Position numbers and translations under genes: made by a program
DNA from: Arion vulgaris
Taxonomy: Eukaryota; Mollusca; Gastropoda; Stylommatophora; Arionidae
Length of the DNA: 64,000 bases
Direction: 5' to 3'
NCBI GenBank assembly: GCA_020796225.1
Contig: CM036756.1
Coordinates: 68,383,152 to 68,447,151 of the forward strand
Shown: positions 57,140 through 64,000 of the stretch, piece after piece
How positions within the stretch are numbered: position 1 is the stretch's first letter
Layout: every line of letters starts with the position of its first letter
The notes under the pieces: generated by a model
Seen by the model: only the letters and a program-made list of their open reading frames with translations
What the model was told of the DNA's origin: nothing
The model's database searches: none

Positions 57140-57470
57140 CACTTCTTCTTCTTCTTTTCTTGAATCATTTTGCCTCACAGCGTCAAGATAAGAAGAGATT
57201 TCCAGAAAGGACTTTAGTTCGCGGTTCATAAACAATGCTTTTCGTCGCCTCTGTTATCTCTGAGACCCACCTTTGCCTGGACGGCTTTTTGTGCTCTGTA
57301 TCCACTGTATCGGAGTAACATTGCTTTGTTGGTAATCTGCTTATATGGCCGAACCATTCAATTTGTTGTTTCTTGATGAAGATCGGTACTCATGTTGTAC
57401 TTATTATTTACTTGATGTCTTCTTTTCTAAACTGATTTCTTGATACTCCCAGCATTCTGCACATCTCTGT
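57140..57470 (-). mobile_element. LINE-C reverse-transcriptase tail, minus strand
   Basis: Plus-strand order AATCATTTTGCCTCACAGCG, TCTGAGACCCACCTTTGCCT, TGGCCGAACCATTCAATTTG. In the minus direction it carries FRKEDIK, then a WFGHI-type block. It is continuous on its coding-upstream side with the 54-bp array. Confidence 0.87.
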
Positions 57471-58562
57471 CGTGACTAGGTTACACTGTTTTCTTGATAC
57501 TCCCAGCATTCTGCACATCTCTGTCGTGACTAGGTTACACTGGTTTCTTGATACTCCCAGCATTCTGCACATCTCTGTCGTGACTAGGTTACACTGTTTT
57601 CTTGATACTCCCAGCATTCTGCACATCTCTGTCGTGACTAGGTTACACTGATTTCTTGATACTCCCAGCATTCTGCACATCTTTGTCGTGACTAGGTTAC
57701 ACTGATTTCTTGATACTCCCAGCATTCTGCACATCTTTGTCGTGACTAGGTTACACTGGTTTCTTCATACTCCCAGCATTCTGCACATCTCTGTCGTGAC
57801 TAGGTTACACTGATTTCTTGATACTCCCAGCATTCTGCACATCTCTGTCGTGACTAGGTTACACTGATTTCTTGATACTCCCAGCATTCTGCACATCTTT
57901 GTCGTGACTAGGTTACACTGTTTTCTTGATACTCCCAGCATTCTGCACATCTCTGTCGTGACTAGGTTACACTGGTTTCTTGATACTCCCAGCATTCTGC
58001 ACATCTCTGTCGTGACTAGGTTACACTGATTTCTTGATACTCCCAGCATTCTGTACATCTCTGTCGTGACTAGGTTACACTGTTTTCTTGATACTCCCAG
58101 CATTCTGCACATCTTTGTCGTGACTAGGTTACACTGTTTTCTTGATACTCCCAGCATTCTGCACATCTCTGTCGGGACTAGGTTACACTGATTTCTTGAT
58201 ACTCCCAGCATTCTGCACATCTTTGTCGTGACTAGGTTACACTGTTTTCTTGATACTCCCAGCATTCTGCACATCTTTGTCGTGACTAGGTTACACTGTT
58301 TTCTTGATACTCCCAGCATTCTGCACATCTCTGTCGTGACTAGGTTACACTGATTTCTTGATACTCCCAGCATTCTGCACATCTTTGTCGTGACTAGGTT
58401 ACACTGGTTTCTTGATACTCCCAGCATTCTGCACATCTCTGTCGTGACTAGGTTACACTGATTTCTTGATACTCCCAGCATTCTGCACATCTTTGCCGTG
58501 ACTAGGTTACACTGTTTTCTTGATACTCCCAGCATTCTGCACATCTCTGTCGTGACTAGTTT
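57420..58562 (-). repeat. 54-bp array, about 21 copies, derived from LINE-C coding sequence
   Basis: Minus-strand unit of 18 codons: LVTTEMCRMLGVSRNQCN (some copies SRKQ, TTK or TAK). LINE-C at 37400-37470 reads LVTTEMKCLRRMLGV in one copy only. The array runs to about 58562 and its left end continues into the normal LINE-C tail. Frames of 108 and 269 codons result. Copy-to-copy changes are few and mostly at three sites. Confidence 0.96.
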
Positions 58563-59004
58563 ACCAGGAGACATGAGGCTACAATATTGCCCAATGGAAA
58601 TCAGTTACACTATTAATATAGCACTTATTATTTATCAAGAAACTTATCAAACGTCATTCTCCTTTAGAACACTACCCGCAGCTCATGATTTTCTGGGAAT
58701 CCTTCATTCAGGAGAAGTCTTAATGCACGCTAACTCACAAAATTATGTTCACACAAAAGAAGTGTTTTAATTAGATTACAAACTCAAATTTTCAACATTT
58801 TGTGAAACATTTCCAACGTAAATATTCGTGGTAAATATGAAAGCGCACGAAATACAGCACCAATCTGTATCGTGATAATTTTCGTTTAGAATACTTTCTG
58901 TTGTCAACATAGGAAAAACTATTCTTGACATGTTAATCAAAGATAACACTCAATGGCTGGTCGTTGTGTTCATGAAATGTGGGTCCAAATTAAATATGAA
59001 AGTC
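58563..59004. other. Unassigned sequence 3' of the minus-strand gene end
   Basis: No repeat or gene recognised. It lies downstream of the predicted polyadenylation signal on the minus strand. Confidence 0.5.
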
Positions 59005-59010
59005 TTTATT
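59005..59010 (-). terminator. AATAAA polyadenylation signal
   Basis: TTTATT on plus is AATAAA on minus, about 20 bp beyond the stop codon of the exon at 59030-59139. The position fits a very short 3' untranslated region. Confidence 0.5.
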
Positions 59011-59029
59011 TTCCATATATAAATAGTCA

Positions 59030-59139
59030 CTATTTAGCTGGGGATACAATGGATGCACCGTAGGCGGATTGTGAGCCACATGTTGGGAGGCCAAATGGGT
59101 TTACACTTGAAAATGGAGAACCTACGATTCCGCCCATAC
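59030..59139 (-). CDS. Predicted terminal coding exon of an unrecognised gene
   Basis: On the minus strand a pyrimidine-rich acceptor (CACTGTTTCTATTTCAG) leads into GT, then ATGGGCGGAATC... and 35 codons to TAG. The peptide starts MGGIVGSPFSSVNPFGLPTC and ends ASIVSPAK. It is Gly/Ser/Pro-rich, without low-complexity repeats. The first two bases complete a codon, so the intron is phase 1, which agrees with the exon at 61669-61713. AATAAA follows closely. No matching copy exists in the window. I do not recognise the protein; membrane or catalytic motifs are not visible. The call is by splice logic, not homology. Confidence 0.55.
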
Positions 59140-59544
59140 CTGAAATAGAAACAGTGAAAAATGGTATAAAATTAATGTTTACTTAAAATTACATAAGTTA
59201 ATTATTTATTCATATTTGATTTTAAAAATACACATTCATGCCCGTGAGAATGCACACACACACACACACACACATACACACAGCTATACTTTTTATGGTA
59301 GTTAGCTATTGGTTATTTGAACACATTTTCTCCAACAGATGTAGAAGGTAGACTTGCTGATGGTTCTTATCTCTCACGGATTATGCACATTACGTAAGAT
59401 GTCCAACAGACGCTATACTATATTTGTGAAACGATCGAGTTTAACCTCTTTCTCCCGCAGTACAGCTAACCCATAAGTTGTCCTTTCATTGATCCATCAA
59501 ACTTTCATGCAGCAACTAGAATATGATGCGAGTACCAACATACC
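59140..59544. other. Predicted intron sequence with (CA)n
   Basis: A (CA)n run is at 59253-59282. Nothing else recognised. Confidence 0.5.
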
Positions 59545-59815
59545 AAGAGCCGCGGTAGCGTAGTTGTTAGTGAACTCGCTTCTCAAGGCTGGTGGTCTGG
59601 GTTCAACTCCCGCAGTGGGCGTGGAATTTTCCCGACTGCGACGGTCGACCCAGCCTCAACTGGGTACCAGACATGCTCTGGGAAAGTAAGGCGGCCGGCG
59701 TGATGCTGACCACATCACCCATCGTGTGCCGACGGTCAATGAAAACATACAGGCCTAACACTGTATTGTCCTATATACCACGAGGTATGAAAGGGTTCCT
59801 TTACTTTTACTTCCT
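59545..59815 (+). mobile_element. SINE-R, near full length, plus strand
   Basis: The tRNA-like head CGCGGTAGCGTAGTTGTTAG (A box) and TCTGGGTTCAACTCCCGCAG (B box) is well preserved. The body has GACCCAGCCTCAACTGGGTA, CATGCTCTGGGAAAGTAAGG and CACTGTATTGTCCTATATAC, and the end is CCTTTACTTTTACTT. If the exon pair is real, this SINE lies in its intron in antisense orientation. Confidence 0.92.
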
Positions 59816-59944
59816 TGACCAACGTACCTATTTTATGTACCTTCAAAATTAGATTATGAGTTTCCTCATTACTGCTAACTTTGTAGTCATCCATCTTATT
59901 TATATCGATGTTTTAATTTACTGAGTGTTTATTGTGTGTATCCT
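59816..59944. other. Predicted intron sequence
   Basis: Nothing recognised. Confidence 0.4.
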
Positions 59945-60265
59945 TGAAAAAGACCTACGGTCGAAACGTGGGATAGTCGCTAGTTTTATATTTAATTAAA
60001 TGCCTGGCACATACTTCTTCGACACGGTTCCTCGGCCTGCGAGGCAGGTAGAACAGCACGGGTGGAACAAAAACGTCAAAGTAGAAAGGCAGTAAAACTT
60101 CCCACAAGTGCAAGTATACCTTGCCCACACTGTACAAGAACATTTCAAGCCCGTATCGGGCTCACTAGTCATCTACGCACACACAGACAAACATAACGCA
60201 ACTACATTCCCTTGGATGAAAATTTGTGTGGTCATCATCACCCGTGACGGAGGAGCATCATCATC
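59945..60265 (+). mobile_element. LINE C-terminal zinc finger and 3' UTR
   Basis: The frame ending with TAA at 60194-60196 reads GRTARVEQKRQSRKAV then CPHCTRTFQARIGLTSHLRT and HRQT. The Cys-x2-Cys-x12-His-x3-His motif with ARIGLTSHLRTH is the C-terminal finger common at the end of certain LINE polyproteins. A UTR with TCATCATCACCCGTGACGGA and (ATC)n follows. The left part (AAGACCTACGGTCGAAACGT) resembles the stem of element S. Reverse-transcriptase domains are absent. Confidence 0.82.
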
Positions 60266-60329
60266 ATTTAATTAAGTTCTTGCTTACTTATGCGATACTA
60301 TACACATGTGTCTTTCTCCCTAACGCCAG

Positions 60330-60465
60330 TTTACTTCGTATCACCGCATCCGACCCACGGTTGTCTCCAGATCTGATCTGACCACCTTAGATCTGTTGAT
60401 TTCCGTACATCGCCTTTTCGTCAGGTAAACCACGTATAACACTTCGGATTGAAGCATGGAAAGAT
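60330..60465. repeat. Dispersed repeat T, copy 2
   Basis: TATCACCGCATCCGACCCAC, TGTCTCCAGATCTGATCTGA and ACCACCTTAGATCTGTTGA match 10295-10370. Confidence 0.55.
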
Positions 60466-60540
60466 GGATCCACGTGTCAAACGGTTTTCACTTTTTTAAA
60501 CATGAAAAGCTTCATAACCGAAAAATGACCAAAGTAAACC

Positions 60541-60700
60541 TGTATATATATATATAAAATAACGAATCACGTTATAACACAGTACTGTAGTTTTACAAAA
60601 TACAAAAACATTGACAATACACAGCAACGTTTCGACCAAAAAGGCCTTAATCAAGCAAAACGATACAACAAACCTGACGGATAACGTCCAGGTCACTGCC
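60541..60700 (-). mobile_element. Element S, minus strand, next to (TA)n
   Basis: CACAGTACTGTAGTTTTACA, AATACACAGCAACGTTTCGA and CCAAAAAGGCCTTAATCAAG. It reads on to ACGATACAACAAACCTGACG, shared with the plus copy at 61205. Confidence 0.85.
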
Positions 60701-60853
60701 ATCCGATCATGTTCATTTGATGATCGTAGTCGATTTGCTCTGGAGAATCGCTTTATTTCTTTATATGGTACCTTGCGACCTCATGGACTCAACGCTCTAC
60801 ATTCCTATACTTCTTAGTATTTTCTCTTCTCATGCTCTACATTTTATATGTGT

Positions 60854-60884
60854 ATATGTTAAATGTATATTAATCATATATTTA
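60854..60884. repeat. 31-bp target duplication, left
   Basis: Identical to 61040-61070; it begins ATATGTTAAATGTATATTAA. It flanks the LINE tail between them. Confidence 0.85.
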
Positions 60885-61039
60885 AGTAGATATTTAAGTA
60901 GATTAAGTAGATAAATAGATATTAAAGAAACCATGAATATGACCATCGGCGAAGTGGTTGAACTGGCAAGAGACAGAGTGAATTTCAGATGTGCTGCAAA
61001 GAGAGCAACGTCCTATAAAGGATACGCACCTTGATGATG
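60885..61039 (+). mobile_element. LINE 3' tail bracketed by 31-bp duplication
   Basis: The coding end reads TIGEVVELARDRVNFRCAAK, then RATSYKGYAP and stop, followed by GATGATG. The 5' edge is AT-rich filler (AAGTAGATATTTAAG). It resembles the tail at 5780-5935. The flanking duplication is unusually long. Confidence 0.85.
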
Positions 61040-61070
61040 ATATGTTAAATGTATATTAATCATATATTTA
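61040..61070. repeat. 31-bp target duplication, right
   Basis: Exact copy of 60854-60884. Confidence 0.85.
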
Positions 61071-61204
61071 CTTGATTTTTGTATTGTTTCTCTTATTTTT
61101 CCACTTACAGTTTTTCTGTATTTATTTCGTTATTCGTTTTAGTCACATATGTTCATTCGTTTTTAACCGTTGCTATATCTTTGTTAAAGTCTATATGTAG
61201 TGTT

Positions 61205-61370
61205 CTGGGTTATTCGTCAGGTTTGTTGTATCGTTTTGATTGATAACGGCCTTTTTGGTCGAAACGTTATTGTGTATTGTCATTATTTTTGTATTTTGTA
61301 AAACTACAGTACTTTGTTATTACGTGTTTCGTCATTCTACATAGTTTTACTGCAGTCTCTATCTATATAA
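61205..61370 (+). mobile_element. Element S, plus strand
   Basis: TCGTCAGGTTTGTTGTATCG, TAACGGCCTTTTTGGTCGAA and ACATAGTTTTACTGCAGTCT. Its reverse joins smoothly with the sequence at the right end of the 40-bp satellite. It forms an inverted pair with 60541-60700. Confidence 0.87.
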
Positions 61371-61668
61371 AAAAATACAATTTCCAGTAGCCTTTTCAGA
61401 CCTGTCACTTCACATTTCTAGCACCTTGTGTGCAGAAGGTAGGAGGGCTAATTCCTTTTCTCATGTTAGAATGTCGAGTAGATCTTACACTGACGGTGGA
61501 TTTATTCAAACTATTCTTTATCTCTTAGTGTTTCGCTTCCATTTATGTCACTGCCTTTCTTCTATCTTTGACAGTCTCATGTCTCTTTATGTGTACAAAA
61601 TATTTGCTTTATTTGAATACATTAAAAATGATTAACAACTAACAAATGTCAAGGTAAGAACTGTCTAC
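61371..61668. other. Predicted intron sequence
   Basis: A 69-codon plus frame (61426-61635) has no motif. AAGGTAAGA on plus at about 61651 is a good donor motif but no exon supports it. Confidence 0.4.
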
Positions 61669-61713
61669 CTGCTCCAAGCCTGTTGGCTTCATCTCTTAGA
61701 AAATGATCAAGAC
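61669..61713 (-). CDS. Predicted 45-bp internal exon of an unrecognised gene
   Basis: On the minus strand the acceptor TTCTTATATTCCCGCAG is followed by GT and 14 codons, then G before the donor GTAGAC. The peptide is LDHFLRDEANRLGA, with Gly at each split junction. Both ends are phase 1, matching the next exon at 59030-59139 after a 2.5-kb intron. At 45 bp it is a microexon-sized unit and could arise by chance, so confidence rests on phase agreement and splice motifs. Upstream exons are not visible before the satellite. Confidence 0.42.
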
Positions 61714-61869
61714 CTGCGGGAATATAAGAACAAATCGTATCGTTTTAGTAAGCACCAGTCTAATTACATATAACATGATTTTATACTGTCTTTTATTGTT
61801 AAGTTGTACACTACAGGCTTAAGGGATTACCACAATGATATAGATATGAAAGTTAAAGAATTCCGTAAA
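61714..61869. other. Unassigned spacer before satellite
   Basis: If the gene is real this is intron. No further exon seen. Confidence 0.4.
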
Positions 61870-64000
61870 CAAGAGAGTGAAACTATAGCATAGAGAAGTG
61901 AGTGAAGAAATAGAGAAGTGAGTGAAGAAATAGAGAAGTGAGTGAAGTAATGACATAGAGAAGTGAGTGAAGTAATGAAATAGAGAAGTGAGTGAAGTAA
62001 TGGCACAGAGAAGTGAGTGAAGTAATGAAATAGAGAAGTGAGTGAAGTAATGAAATAGAGAAGTGAGTGAAGTAATGAAATAGAGAAGTGAGTGAAGTAA
62101 TGAAATAGAGAAGTGAGTGAAGTAATGAAATAGAGAAGTGAGTGAAGTAATGAAATAGAGAAGTGAGTGAAGAAATAGAGAAGTGAGTGAAGAAATAGAG
62201 AAGTGAGTGAAGTAATGACATAGAGAAGTGAGTGAAGTAATGAAATAGAGAAGTGAGTGAAGAAATAGAGAAGTGAGTGAAGTAATGACATAGAGAAGTG
62301 AGTGAAGTAATGAAATAGAGAAGTGAGTGAAGTAATGAAATAGAGAAGTGAGTGAAGTAATGAATAGAGAAGTGAGTGAAGTAATGACACAGAGAAGTGA
62401 GTGAAGTAATGACACAGAGAAGTGAGTGAAGTAATGACACAGAGAAGTGAGCGAATGAATGAAATAGAGAAGTGAGTGAAGTAATGAAATAGAGAAGTGT
62501 GTGAAGTAATGACACAGAGAAGTGAGTGAAGTAATGAAATAGAGAAGTGAGTGAAGTAATGAAATAGAGAAGTGAGTGAAGTAATGAAATAGAGAAGTGA
62601 GTGAAGTAATGAAATAGAGAAGTGAGTGAAGTAATGACACAGAGAAGTGAGTGAAGTAATGAAATAGAGAAGTGAGTGAAGTAATGACACAGAGAAGTGA
62701 GCGAAGTAATGAAATAGAGAAGTGAGTGAAGTAATGACACAGAGAAGTGAGTGAAGTAATGGCACAGAGAAGTGAGTGAAGAAATAGAGAAGTGAGTGAA
62801 GAAATAGAGAAGTGAGTGAAGAAATAGAGAAGTGAGTGAAGAAATAGAGAAGTGAGTGAAGTAATGAAATAGAGAAGTGATTGAAGAAGTGGCATGGACG
62901 AGTGGAGAAATAGAGAAGTGAGTGGAGAAATAGAGAAGTGAGTGGAGAAATAGAGAAGTGAGTGGAGAAATAGAGAAGGGAGTGAAGAAATAGTATAGAG
63001 AAGTGAGTGGAGAAATAGAGAAGTGAGTGAAGAAATAGCATAGAGAAGTGAGTGGAGAAATAGAGAAGTGAGTGGAGAAATAGAGAAGTGAGTGGAGAAA
63101 TAGAGAAGGGAGTGAAGAAATAGAGAAGTGAGTGGAGAAATAGAGAAGGGAGTGGAGAAATAGAGAAGTGAGTGGAGAAATAGAGAAGGGAGTGAAGAAA
63201 TAGAGAAGTGAGTGGAGAAATAGAGAAGGGAGTGGAGAAATAGAGAAGTGAGTGGAGAAATAGAGAAGGGAGTGAAGAAATAGAGAAGGGAGTGAAGAAA
63301 TAGAGAAGGGAGTGGAGAAATAGAGAAGTGAGTGGAGAAATAGAGAAGGGAGTGAAGAAATAGAGAAGGGAGTGAAGAAATAGAGAAGGGAGTGAAGAAA
63401 TAGAGAAGGGAGTGAAGAAATAGAGAAGTGAGTGGAGAAATAGAGAAGGGAGTGAAGAAATAGAGAAGGGAGTGAAGAAATAGTATAGAGAAGTGAGTGG
63501 AGAAATAGAGAAGTGAGTGGAGAAATAGAGAAGTGAGTGGAGAAAAGAGAAGTGAGTGAAGAAATAGCATAGAGAAGTGATGGAGAAATAGTATAGAGAA
63601 GTGAGTGGAGAAATAGAGAAGTGAGTGAAGAAATAGCATAGAGAAGTGAGTGGAGAAATAGAGAAGTGAGTGGAGAAATAGAGAAGTGAGTGGAGAAATA
63701 GAGAAGTGAGTGGAGAAATAGAGAAGTGAGTGGAGAAATAGAGAAGTGAGTGAAGAAATAGCATAGAGAAGTGAGTGGAGAAATAGTATAGAGAAGGGAG
63801 TGAAGAAATAGTATAGAGAAGTGAGTGGAGAAATAGAGAAGTGAGTGAAGAAATAGCATAGAGAAGTGAGTGGAGAAATAGAGAAGTGAGTGGAGAAATC
63901 GAGAAGTGAGTGGAGAAATAGAGAAGTGAGTGGAGAAATAGAGAAGTGAGTGGAGAAATAGAGAAGTGAGTGGAGAAATAGAGAAGTGAGTGGAGAAATA
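61870..64000. repeat. 20/24-bp satellite, about 100 copies, cut by right edge
   Basis: The core AGAGAAGTGAGTGAAGAAAT (20 bp) alternates with 24-25-bp forms carrying AGTAATGAAAT or AGTAATGACAC. Left half: mostly AGTAATG forms. Right half: mostly GGAGAAAT and GAAGGGAGTG forms. On the minus strand all three frames stay open for about 600-660 codons (STHFSISPLTSLFLHSLLYF-like), because the unit has no stop in any frame. This is a repeat artefact. Confidence 0.97.

Noticed and set aside
57408..58574. Minus-strand frames of 108 and 269 codons as genes
   Set aside because: They are the amplified LINE-C fragment, and the frame is broken by a TGA in one unit.
61640..61660. Plus-strand splice donor AAGGTAAGA
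   Set aside because: No plus-strand coding leads into it: the nearest frame stops at 61635. The minus-strand exon model explains the region better.
61819..63859. Three overlapping minus-strand frames of 606-658 codons as genes
   Set aside because: They are three frames of the same 20/24-bp satellite. Real coding does not leave all three frames open, and there is no non-repeat domain.

Overview
This window is intergenic or intronic DNA from an animal nuclear genome, almost entirely built of repeats. Evidence: no dense coding, no operons, long AT-rich non-coding stretches, tRNA-derived SINEs, 5'-truncated LINE tails on both strands, MITE-like DNA transposons with target-site duplications, and many minisatellites and satellites. 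The LINE tails and a SINE core reading GTCGTAAGAGGCGACTAA resemble repeats I associate with molluscs, gastropods especially. That taxonomic guess is an inference from repeat character, not a demonstrated assignment.

Layout. 1-9 kb: a 26-bp array, LINE tails, a SINE split by a non-LTR RNase H fragment (6.35-7.05 kb), a 37-bp array and a 50-bp array. 9-17.9 kb: a 568-bp element with 25-bp perfect terminal inverted repeats, an inverted SINE pair, a hAT-type MITE, a 61-bp array and several LINE tails. 17.9-24.4 kb: a 6.5-kb satellite with a 40-bp monomer. Its monomer matches the end of a dispersed element (called S here), and the array runs directly into an S copy that was later split by a SINE. 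25-46 kb: decayed LINE reverse transcriptase pieces (27.5-28.2, 33.4-34.3, 38.7-39.2, 40.5-41.1 kb), SINEs, MITEs and short arrays. 46-54 kb: more of the same, with nested insertions at 49.3 and 50.9 kb. 54.2-58.6 kb: a 78-bp array (about 31 copies) and a 54-bp array grown out of a LINE reverse-transcriptase tail. 61.9 kb to the right edge: a 20/24-bp satellite with no end in view.

Only one locus looks like a host gene. Two short minus-strand exons at 61669-61713 and 59030-59139 share compatible phase-1 splice sites; the second ends in a stop codon with AATAAA close downstream. Earlier exons would lie right of the window, beyond the satellite. The product is not recognised.

Tandem arrays cover about 27% of the window by adding up their spans. 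Most longer open frames are arrays without stop codons or LINE/SINE fragments, not genes. Family letters (LINE-A, SINE-P and so on) are labels invented for this window to link copies to each other. I see no bacterial, phage, CRISPR or viral gene, and no complete new system. The strongest observations concern how satellites arise from mobile elements, the dated nesting of insertions, and the hidden exon pair.
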